This document shows, piece after piece, positions 1-6,204 of a DNA stretch of 12,463 nt. The stretch is from positions 1-12,463 of the forward strand of contig CAMZAI010000066.1 in assembly GCA_947304065.1 (NCBI GenBank), written 5' to 3'. The position numbers were made by a program, and so were the translations under genes. Origin of the DNA: an uncultured Clostridia bacterium. Its GTDB lineage: Bacteria > Bacillota > Clostridia > Lachnospirales > Lachnospiraceae. The notes under the pieces are model-generated. The model was not told the origin of the DNA. It searched no databases and saw nothing but the letters and a program-made list of their open reading frames with translations. The stretch's first letter is position 1. Each line of letters starts with the position of its first letter.

Positions 1-2
1 TC

Positions 3-617
3 TTTTTCTTCGGAATGATGTCGGTTTCGTTCTACACGACCGAGATCTTCGCGAGAGGCATAACCGGTGATTTTCCGTCGATGGTCAGGACTGGCAGGCT
101 CGATACGCTGCTGCTGCGGCCGAGAACGATATTTTTCCAGGTGCTCTGCAGCGGCACCGATCCGAGACGCATCACCTGCATAGCGGTGGGCGTTGCAGCG
201 CTTATCACTGGCAGCCGCATGTCGGGCGTGGAATGGAGCTTGCTTAAAGCGCTGGCTTTGATCGAGGCCGTGATCATGAGCTGTATGCTGATCCTCGGAT
301 TGTTCCTGATCGAGGCGATTTTCAGCATTCACAGCGTCAAATCGGTGGAGCTGGTCAACGCGATCACTTACGGCGGACGAAGCGCCTGCCAGTACCCGGT
401 AGATATTTATCCGAGGGCACTGAAGGTACTGTTCACGGTGGCGGCGCCTTTTGCACTCACAATGCAGGTACCGGCCGCATGGATACTCGGGAAGCCGCTG
501 TACGGATGGCCCGTCTGGACGGCTTTTGTGACGCCTCTTTCGGGCGCTGCCGTTCTTGCGGTCATGATATGCCTTTTTAACCGCGGAATGCGTTATTACC
601 GGTCAACGGGAAGCTGA
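3..617 (+). CDS. ABC-2 type transporter permease (PF06182/COG3694-like), 5' truncated
   Basis: This is the C-terminal 204 residues of an integral-membrane permease. The frame is open to the window edge (Phe-Phe-Phe-Gly before the first Met at 15), so the real start lies upstream and the Met at 15 is probably internal. Visible features are a Gly-Arg-Leu-Asp-x-Leu-Leu-Leu-Arg-Pro motif early in the fragment, typical of the ABC-2 permease family once called DUF990, then hydrophobic segments around residues 60-70, 83-107, 140-158 and 175-195, and a Tyr-Pro-(x)-Ile-Tyr motif before the last helices. In this family two permeases and an ATPase form an exporter of unknown substrate; the ATPase and sister permease would be expected just upstream. 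The stop is 15 bases before the asparaginase gene, which suggests co-transcription. Family assignment is fairly secure; substrate is unknown. Confidence 0.75.
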   Translation, partial: FFFGMMSVSFYTTEIFARGITGDFPSMVRTGRLDTLLLRPRTIFFQVLCSGTDPRRITCIAVGVAALITGSRMSGVEWSLLKALALIEAVIMSCMLILGLFLIEAIFSIHSVKSVELVNAITYGGRSACQYPVDIYPRALKVLFTVAAPFALTMQVPAAWILGKPLYGWPVWTAFVTPLSGAAVLAVMICLFNRGMRYYRSTGS

Positions 618-632
618 CCGGGGAGGAGATAT

Positions 633-1634
633 ATGAGTAAAAAGATACTGATAATAAACACCGGCGGGACGCTCTCGTCGGTAATGAAGGGCAACGGACT
701 GATGCCGGGCCTTTCGATCCATGACATGCAGAAGGAACTGCAGATCGTTTCGGGAGATACGGAGATCGAGATCGAGGACTTCTGTTCCCTCGACAGCGCG
801 AACATTTTCCCGGAGGACTGGACCGTGCTCGCGAAGCATATCAGCGACAGAAGGAACAATTACGACGGCATCGTGGTGATCCACGGCACCGATACGCTCG
901 CGTACACATCGTCGATGCTGTCCTTCATGCTGAGGAATATCAACATTCCCGTCGTGATCACGGGCTCGCAGCTCTCGATCATCAATCCCGTGGCGGACGC
1001 GATGGAGAACTGCCGCTGCGCGATCCATATGGCGGCGAGCAGGATCCCGGGCGTATTCGTGGCGTTCAACCGCAAGGTAATGCTCGGCTGCCGCGTCTCA
1101 AAGGTGAGGTCGCTCAGCTTTGACGCGTTTGAGAGCATCAATTATCCCAATATCGCGACGATCAGCTCGCTCGGAATGAAGATCGACGAAGCCGCGGTTC
1201 CCGAGAGAACAGGCATTTTCAAGCTTGCGAATACCTATTCCGACAAGGTTGGACTGATCAAGATGTTCCCGGGCATACACCGCGATGTTTTCGAATCGAT
1301 GGCGGAGAGAGGATACAAGGGACTCTATGTCGAGGCATACGGGATCGGCGGAATGCCGTTCTTAAAGCATGATTTCATCGCGACGCTCGACAAGCTGATA
1401 AAAGACGGAATGACTGTGGTCATCGGTACCCAGTGTGTCTACGAGGGCTCGAAGATGGACGTCTACGAGACAGGAAAGAGAGCCTTGGAGGCCGGAGCGC
1501 TCGAGGCCCACGACATGACCTGCGAGGCGGCGCTCACAAAGCTTATGTGGATCCTCGGAATGACCGACGATCCGTCGGAGATACGCGATTATTACTCGAT
1601 GAACATGGCAGGGGAACTGACCGTGAAAAAATAA
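633..1634 (+). CDS. ansA: L-asparaginase, type I (cytoplasmic)
   Basis: Hydrolyses L-asparagine to aspartate and ammonia. The 333-residue length fits type I bacterial asparaginases. Both family signatures are present: Asn-Thr-Gly-Gly-Thr-Leu at residues 9-14 (nucleophile Thr10 or Thr13 region), and His-Gly-Thr-Asp-Thr-Leu at 84-89, giving the second catalytic Thr86-Asp87. Asp54-Ser55 sits at the substrate-binding position, and Lys157 in Ser-Lys-Val-Arg matches the catalytic Lys. The C-terminal domain has Ala-Tyr-Gly-Ile-Gly-Gly (235-240), where many homologues have Gly-Asn, and Asp-Met-Thr-Cys-Glu-Ala-Ala-Leu-Thr-Lys (294-303), both typical. There is no signal peptide, so it is cytosolic. The start at 633 is supported by GGAGGAG about 6 bases upstream. 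It lies 15 bases after an ABC permease and 24 bases before an F5/8C-domain gene, so all three probably form one operon. An N-terminal GatD-type extension (archaeal Glu-tRNA amidotransferase) is absent, so GatD is unlikely. Confidence 0.9.
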   Translation: MSKKILIINTGGTLSSVMKGNGLMPGLSIHDMQKELQIVSGDTEIEIEDFCSLDSANIFPEDWTVLAKHISDRRNNYDGIVVIHGTDTLAYTSSMLSFMLRNINIPVVITGSQLSIINPVADAMENCRCAIHMAASRIPGVFVAFNRKVMLGCRVSKVRSLSFDAFESINYPNIATISSLGMKIDEAAVPERTGIFKLANTYSDKVGLIKMFPGIHRDVFESMAERGYKGLYVEAYGIGGMPFLKHDFIATLDKLIKDGMTVVIGTQCVYEGSKMDVYETGKRALEAGALEAHDMTCEAALTKLMWILGMTDDPSEIRDYYSMNMAGELTVKK

Positions 1635-1645
1635 ACGGGTATTTT

Positions 1646-1652
1646 GAAGGAG
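1646..1652 (+). promoter_or_regulatory. Shine-Dalgarno site fixing the start of the F5/8C gene at 1659
   Basis: GAAGGAG lies 6 bases before the ATG at 1659. The frame also opens at a TTG at 1644, but that codon overlaps this ribosome-binding site and has no good site of its own, so 1659 is the better start. Confidence 0.75.
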
Positions 1653-1658
1653 AAGGAT

Positions 1659-2453
1659 ATGAAGATTACGGTATACAATGACTGGGACCATGTGCCGAAG
1701 GCTGAGGCCGAAGGAGAGGAGCTCGCGGTGCTCGCATGGAACGGAGAATACAGGAAGGGCGATATCATCGAGTTTTCGGGCATAGTCCCGGGCAGATATT
1801 ACGCGGTGAGAGTGGACGCCGCGGTCAGTGAGTCGGTTGTTCTGCTGACGGAAGAGACGATACTTTATCCGGTACCGTTCTACGAGAAAAAGGAGAACGT
1901 GAACCCGCTGATGTTCTCCGGGAACAGGCATTATCTCTCGGTCAGGTACGCGAGGGATTTCGAGATCGATGCATACAGGAATCTCGCGCTCAATACCTTT
2001 GACAGACACGATGCGACGGGAGTATATCCTCATGCTTCGGCCAATGTGGAGACCAGGGGCGAGTCCGTTTTTGCCGCGGTGAACGCGATCGACGGAATAC
2101 TCGCGACGGATTCGCACGGAGAGTGGCCTTACGAGTCATGGGGCATCAACAGGCAGGATGATGCGGAGTTCAGTCTGGACTTCGGAAGGGAAGTGGATAT
2201 CGATGAGATCAGGCTCTTTACGAGAGCGGACTTCCCGCATGACAACTGGTGGACGAAGGCGACTTTTACCTTCACGGACGGATCGAAAGAGACCGTGAAC
2301 ATGGAGAAAAAGAGCGGGATCCCGCATATTTTCAAGATAAAAAAGACCGCGATCACGGGACTTAAGCTCGGCAGCCTGATCAAGGCGGACGATCCGAGTC
2401 CGTTCCCGGCGCTCACACAGATCGAGGTTTACGGACGTAATCACTCTAACTAG
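1659..2453 (+). CDS. F5/8 type C (discoidin/galactose-binding-like) domain protein
   Basis: A 264-residue protein with two parts. Residues 1-105 form a small beta-rich region (for example Gly-Asp-Ile-Ile-Glu-Phe and Pro-Gly-Arg-Tyr-Tyr-Ala-Val) that I do not recognise. Residues about 106-262 look like an F5/8 type C jelly roll: Asn-Leu-Ala-Leu-Asn near 108-112, an Ala-Val-Asn-Ala-Ile-Asp-Gly segment at 140-146, Glu-Ser-Trp-Gly-Ile at 159-163, Phe-Ser-Leu-Asp-Phe-Gly-Arg at 171-177, Ile-Asp-Glu-Ile-Arg-Leu-Phe at 181-187, and a closing Leu-Thr-Gln-Ile-Glu-Val-Tyr-Gly strand. Such domains usually bind sugars on secreted enzymes. Here there is no signal peptide, membrane segment or sorting motif, so the product should be cytosolic. 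It follows ansA by 24 bases with a strong ribosome-binding site. The ligand is unknown; the fold assignment is by motif and spacing only. Confidence 0.7.
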   Translation: MKITVYNDWDHVPKAEAEGEELAVLAWNGEYRKGDIIEFSGIVPGRYYAVRVDAAVSESVVLLTEETILYPVPFYEKKENVNPLMFSGNRHYLSVRYARDFEIDAYRNLALNTFDRHDATGVYPHASANVETRGESVFAAVNAIDGILATDSHGEWPYESWGINRQDDAEFSLDFGREVDIDEIRLFTRADFPHDNWWTKATFTFTDGSKETVNMEKKSGIPHIFKIKKTAITGLKLGSLIKADDPSPFPALTQIEVYGRNHSN

Positions 2454-2455
2454 TG

Positions 2456-2484
2456 TTGTACATGATTGGATTTACAGGTATTTT
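2456..2484 (+). promoter_or_regulatory. Possible sigma-A promoter for the signalling operon
   Basis: The 68-base gap between the F5/8C gene and the sensor operon contains TTGTAC (2456-2461) and TATTTT (2479-2484) separated by exactly 17 bases. The -35 matches consensus at only three positions and the -10 at four. An alternative -35, TTTACA at 2471, has no good -10 at the right distance. No intrinsic terminator was seen in this gap, so read-through from the upstream operon is also possible. Confidence 0.3.
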
Positions 2485-2521
2485 AGTGTAAGACGGTTTT
2501 GGGGTTTGTCAGGAGGAAGGC

Positions 2522-4180
2522 ATGAAAAGGATGGAGCGCCCAACCGGGGTGCTGCTGATCGCAGGTCTGATCGTTTACGCGGCCGGCATTGTGGGCAGTA
2601 TTCTGCCCGCCCTCTCAAATTTGGGAACGGTAGGCTGGTGCGCGATAGCGCTGGTGTGGATATTCCGCGTCAGATATTATATTGTCGAGAAGCATATCTG
2701 CAGACACCTTGTTTCCGGCGGTGTCATGCTTCTTCTTCTTTTTGTGTTCAGAATTCTCCGCTACCGTACGGCAAGCGCCTATCCCGCCTTCGGCCGGTAT
2801 ATGTGGTACGGCTACTACATCCCCTTTATCATACTTCCGGTACTCGGACTCTTTATGGCTCTGTGCATAGGGCTTCCTGATGAGGCGTCCTTTGTGCGCA
2901 TGCGTCCGTTCAGGATCACCATGTGGGTGCTGGCAGGGATACTGCTCACCGGCGTATTTACGAACGACATTCACGGCTGGATGATCAGATTCTCCGAAGA
3001 AGCGCTGCGTACCGGAGAAGGACCGCATTCCTACGGTTTTCTGCAGTACCCGGTGATCGTTTGGATGGTGGGGCTGTCACTTACGGCGTTCATCGTCCTG
3101 ATGCAGCGGTGCAGGGTTTCGGGCTGCAGAAAAAAGTGGTATATACCCGCTTCTATATATTTTTTCGGAACCGTGCTCTACGCCTGGTATTATCTGAACG
3201 GAGGCAATTCTCCGGAGATCTCGGGAGTAAAGCTTTACCTGATACAGGAAGTCTGTCTGCTGCTCTTTATCGGAGTATGCGAGGCGTGCATAGTTATAGG
3301 ACTGATACCGTCGAACTCGGGATACTTAAGGATATTCGAGCTGTCCGACTGGAATGTAACGATCGCCGATGCGAACGGAAACATGGTATTTTCCTCGGGC
3401 GATCTCAAAGGAGTGACTCCGGGACTGCTCAAGGCTTCGCTCGAAGGCAGCAAGGCCGTCGGTTCGGGCAGGCTCGTTACCGCATTCCCCATAAGCGGCG
3501 GAATGGCGGGCTGGATATCGAATGTATCGGAGCTTGAGCGCATTAACGAAAGGATCCGCGAGAAGACGCAGGAGCTGGAGATAGAGAACGGCGTTATCAG
3601 GGAGAGCGAGAGCCTGAGGCTGAAGCGTGCGGCGTTCGAGACGCAGAACCGTCTGTACGACAGTATCATACCGATAGTGACGCCCCAGCTTACGATGATC
3701 AGGGATCTGCTCAAAGATCCCGACCGCGAGAAGCTTTTTACCGCAATGATCCTGAGCGTTTACGTAAAACGTCGTTTCAATCTTGCGATAGTCACGGACA
3801 ATACCGACATTGCCGACATCACCGAGCTCTGGCTGGCGATCAGAGAGACGATAGAGGTTCTGCAGGACACGGGCATTTCCGCGTTCATCGATATTTGCGG
3901 ACATACGGATGTGCAGGCCGACAGGATGCTTGCAAGCTATGAGTTTTTTGAGATCGTGATCGAGCAGGCGATCCCCGGCTTAAAGAGTATTTTCGTGAAG
4001 CTCAGCGTCGGCAACGACAGTCCCGGGCTGAGGATACTCATAGATGCGGGGAAGGAGCTCAGATTTGACGTGCCCGGCATTGAGAAGATACGAAGACTCG
4101 GCGCGGATATCGACAGTGAATATGAAGACGGCACATATGCTATCGGCCTGACCTTCGGGGAAGGAGGAACCGGCGTATGA
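2522..4180 (+). CDS. 7TM histidine-kinase-like sensor with degenerate kinase core
   Basis: A 552-residue membrane sensor. About eight hydrophobic segments fall at roughly 10-31, 36-54, 65-80, 97-117, 131-148, 174-195, 206-224 and 236-262. The Thr-Asn-Asp-Ile-His-Gly-Trp motif at 147-153 resembles the Thr-Asn-(Asp/Glu)-Leu-His signature of the histidine kinase N-terminal 7TM domain. A short PAS-like segment follows (about 270-335), then a coiled coil (about 336-372). The position of a dimerisation/phospho-acceptor helix (about 370-398) reads Asn-Arg-Leu-Tyr-Asp-Ser-Ile with no acceptor His. In the C-terminal ATPase-like region (about 430-545) I find neither an N-box Asn nor an Asp-x-Gly or Gly-x-Gly nucleotide box. 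I infer a pseudokinase that senses a signal and acts through the kinase encoded next, which its stop codon overlaps (ATGA). AGGAGG lies 5 bases before the start. The ligand is unknown. Confidence 0.75.
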   Translation: MKRMERPTGVLLIAGLIVYAAGIVGSILPALSNLGTVGWCAIALVWIFRVRYYIVEKHICRHLVSGGVMLLLLFVFRILRYRTASAYPAFGRYMWYGYYIPFIILPVLGLFMALCIGLPDEASFVRMRPFRITMWVLAGILLTGVFTNDIHGWMIRFSEEALRTGEGPHSYGFLQYPVIVWMVGLSLTAFIVLMQRCRVSGCRKKWYIPASIYFFGTVLYAWYYLNGGNSPEISGVKLYLIQEVCLLLFIGVCEACIVIGLIPSNSGYLRIFELSDWNVTIADANGNMVFSSGDLKGVTPGLLKASLEGSKAVGSGRLVTAFPISGGMAGWISNVSELERINERIREKTQELEIENGVIRESESLRLKRAAFETQNRLYDSIIPIVTPQLTMIRDLLKDPDREKLFTAMILSVYVKRRFNLAIVTDNTDIADITELWLAIRETIEVLQDTGISAFIDICGHTDVQADRMLASYEFFEIVIEQAIPGLKSIFVKLSVGNDSPGLRILIDAGKELRFDVPGIEKIRRLGADIDSEYEDGTYAIGLTFGEGGTGV

Positions 4181-5421
4181 TGGGTGATATGATAATCCCG
4201 AGAGAGCTGCTGTTCCTGCTCTTTGTGCTGTGCTACTATATCGCAGTCGTTTCGGGAGCTTTCTTTATCAGGAGCTTCTGGACCAAGAGAAGCGTGAGCT
4301 ACCGTGTGCTCTACTTCCTGCTCATGATCGCGGCGTATTCGCTGATCAGGTTTTTCGAACATGATGACGGTCAGGTATCGTTCCTCTTATGTATGTACGG
4401 CGTTCCCGGTCTTGCCGGTGCGTTTCTTACGGTACGCCTGATCGCGAAGGAATACAGCGACAAAAGAGTCGGGCCTGAGTCTGTAAAGGAGTGCGTCGAC
4501 AGGCTGCCTACCGGTATCTGCTGCTACTTTGAGGGCGGACAGGTCAAGCTGGTCAACGACCTGATGAGCAGACTCTGCATTGAGCTGACCGGCGAGCGTC
4601 TGAGCGACGGCGAGTGGTTCGATGAGAGGCTTAAGGAACTGAGCCTTGCCGAAGGCGACGACACAGTGCTCGTAAGGACCGGAGACGGAAAATACTACAG
4701 CTTCAGGAAGCAGACGGCCGACATGGACGGTATTCCGCTCAAGGAGATAGTTGCGGCGGACGTTACGCGCGAATACAGGCTGACCGCGGAGCTCAAGGAA
4801 AAGGAAGAGCAGGTTGCCGCGCTGAACGTCAAGCTCAAAGAGCTGTCCGAAGAGAGTCTGAAGACAGCGATCGAGAAAGAAGTACTGGCAGCTAAGGTCA
4901 GGGTACACGACGATCTCGGACGGGTTATCCTGCTTGCACGCAGATGCTTAAACCTCAAGGACGACGACAATTTCCTGAGCCTCGAGAAGACGGCCGAGGA
5001 GGTCAGAAAACAGGCGATCCTGATGCTCAGCGAAAGTCCCGATGAATGGCGACGCGACTACGGCTACGTATTCCGTACCGCGAAGCAGCTCGGAATGAAG
5101 CTGGAGGTCCACGGCAAGATACCTCAGGGCGAGCGTTCGAGGAGGCTTGCGGTATCGGCGCTCAACTGCGCGATACTCAATTCGGCCCGCCATGCCGGAG
5201 CCGACAGGATCAGCGTAAGGTGCGAAAAGGTCACCGATATCGTAACGGGCGTGGAATATTACGAGATGTCGATCAGCGACAACGTTAATTTCCAGGTAGA
5301 AAAGGTTGAGGAAAAAGGCGGCCTGAAGAGCTTGAGAAATGAGCTCGAGACAGAGGGCGGAAGCCTGATAATAAGAGTGGGACAGGGCGTGGCGCTTTAT
5401 ACGAGGATACCCGCCGACTGA
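4177..5421 (+). CDS. Membrane-anchored sensor histidine kinase, HisKA_3/NarL-type
   Basis: A 414-residue kinase predicted to phosphorylate the regulator encoded next. Three hydrophobic segments (about 9-31, 43-60, 68-89) anchor it. A PAS-like domain (about 97-198) ends in Ala-Ala-Asp-Val-Thr-Arg-Glu-Tyr, typical of PAS-to-coiled-coil junctions, followed by a coiled coil (199-238). The phospho-acceptor helix carries His244 in Val-His-Asp-Asp-Leu-Gly-Arg. The ATPase domain has an N-box, Asn335-Ser-Ala-Arg-His339, whose usual Glu four residues earlier is Cys331. It also has Ser-Asp-Asn (367-369) as the D-box, and Gly-Gly-Leu-Lys-Ser-Leu-Arg (381-387) as the G-box. Arg249 replaces the Gln usual in the Asp-x-x-x-Gln phosphatase motif of this class. 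The ATG overlaps the stop of the 7TM gene, with AAGGAGG 9 bases upstream, indicating translational coupling. The kinase looks functional; the signal is unknown. Confidence 0.82.
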   Translation: MMGDMIIPRELLFLLFVLCYYIAVVSGAFFIRSFWTKRSVSYRVLYFLLMIAAYSLIRFFEHDDGQVSFLLCMYGVPGLAGAFLTVRLIAKEYSDKRVGPESVKECVDRLPTGICCYFEGGQVKLVNDLMSRLCIELTGERLSDGEWFDERLKELSLAEGDDTVLVRTGDGKYYSFRKQTADMDGIPLKEIVAADVTREYRLTAELKEKEEQVAALNVKLKELSEESLKTAIEKEVLAAKVRVHDDLGRVILLARRCLNLKDDDNFLSLEKTAEEVRKQAILMLSESPDEWRRDYGYVFRTAKQLGMKLEVHGKIPQGERSRRLAVSALNCAILNSARHAGADRISVRCEKVTDIVTGVEYYEMSISDNVNFQVEKVEEKGGLKSLRNELETEGGSLIIRVGQGVALYTRIPAD

Positions 5422-5447
5422 TGAATTTAAGTTACTAAGGAGTAAAA

Positions 5448-6092
5448 ATGGCTTACAGAGTGGTTATTGCCGATGATGAAAAGACTTCGAGGAGTCTTTT
5501 CGAGTACATTATCAACGACGCGGAGGATTATAAGCTCGAGGGGAGCTTTCCGCGTGCGGGAGAGGCTGCGGATTACTGCGCGGCGCACCCCACGGACCTG
5601 TGCATCATGGATATTGTGATGCGCGACGGCGAGTCAGGCCTGGATGCGGCCGCACGTATCAGAAAGAGCTCGCCGGACACGAAGATCGTGCTCGTGACAT
5701 CGAACGTCGATCCCAACAGCATCAGGGTAGCAAGAAAGATAGGGGTTAACAGCTTCTGGTACAAGGAGACGTCGGAGGAGCCGCTGCTCCAGCTGATCGG
5801 AAGGACGATGGCGGGGGAGAGTATTTACCCCGACAATACGCCGAAGATCATCATAGGCAACGCGCCTTCGACAGAGTTTACGAACCGCGAATACGATGTG
5901 CTTAGGGAGCTTGTGACCGGCAAGAGCAACCGCCAGATCGCAGACACGCTCGCTGTCAGCGAGGAAACGGTAAAATCCCATATCCAGCATATGCTCGACA
6001 AGACCGGCTACGGTAACCGCGTGGAGCTCTCGATAAACGCGGCGCTGTACGGACTCGTGACTCCGGGCGGCGGAAGCGAGCGAATAGATTAA
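5448..6092 (+). CDS. NarL/FixJ-type response regulator with LuxR HTH
   Basis: A 214-residue DNA-binding response regulator. The receiver domain (1-120) has the acidic pair Asp9-Asp10, phospho-acceptor Asp55 in Cys-Ile-Met-Asp-Ile-Val-Met, Thr84 in Leu-Val-Thr-Ser-Asn, and Lys106 in Trp-Tyr-Lys-Glu, so all catalytic positions are intact. The C-terminal LuxR helix-turn-helix (about 146-208) begins Phe-Thr-Asn-Arg-Glu-Tyr-Asp-Val-Leu and contains Lys-Ser-Asn-Arg-Gln-Ile-Ala and Ser-Glu-Glu-Thr-Val-Lys-Ser-His-Ile, the classic recognition helix. It starts 26 bases after the kinase gene with AAGGAG 5 bases upstream, so it is the output of the preceding sensor pair. Targets are not visible; self-regulation or control of the flanking genes is possible but unsupported. 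Confidence 0.92.
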   Translation: MAYRVVIADDEKTSRSLFEYIINDAEDYKLEGSFPRAGEAADYCAAHPTDLCIMDIVMRDGESGLDAAARIRKSSPDTKIVLVTSNVDPNSIRVARKIGVNSFWYKETSEEPLLQLIGRTMAGESIYPDNTPKIIIGNAPSTEFTNREYDVLRELVTGKSNRQIADTLAVSEETVKSHIQHMLDKTGYGNRVELSINAALYGLVTPGGGSERID

Positions 6093-6131
6093 AGTGTAAG
6101 AAGTGAAAGGCAAGCGGAATTAAGCTTTTCG

Positions 6132-6152
6132 ATAATAGGCTATGCCTATTAT
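6132..6152. repeat. Perfect inverted repeat (9-bp arms, 3-base loop) upstream of the nucleotidase gene
   Basis: ATAATAGGC (6132-6140), spacer TAT, GCCTATTAT (6144-6152). There is no T-run on either side, so it is not a typical intrinsic terminator. The right arm ends in TATTAT (6147-6152), a reasonable -10 hexamer, so the repeat could be an operator over a promoter or a 5' UTR hairpin. No matching -35 was found. The rest of the 112-base gap (6093-6204) is rich in GCGAA-type words (6157-6192) and holds no gene. Confidence 0.6.
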
Positions 6153-6204
6153 ATGCCGAAGGCGAAACCGCGAATGCCTGGAGCGAAGCGAAAGGAGAAG
6201 ATAT

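Noticed and set aside
1362..2117. Long antisense open frame (251 codons) opposite ansA and the F5/8C gene
   Set aside because: It spans two real genes, has Arg/His-rich composition typical of a shadow frame, and matches no family I recognise. The same applies to antisense frames at 603-1028, 3326-3904, 4387-4908, 5634-6113 and 6460-7119.
2506..2880. Open frames overlapping the start of the 7TM gene (2506-2880) and its middle (2923-3537)
   Set aside because: They are Arg/Gly-rich and in the wrong frame, while the 7TM frame has membrane segments and a good ribosome-binding site.
6132..6152. Inverted repeat as terminator of the signalling operon
   Set aside because: Neither side has a T-run after the stem, so intrinsic termination is unlikely.
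6142..6204. 21-residue N-terminal extension of the nucleotidase from the ATG at 6142
   Set aside because: The extension is Arg-rich, lies within the inverted repeat and leader, and has no ribosome-binding site, while 6205 has a strong one.
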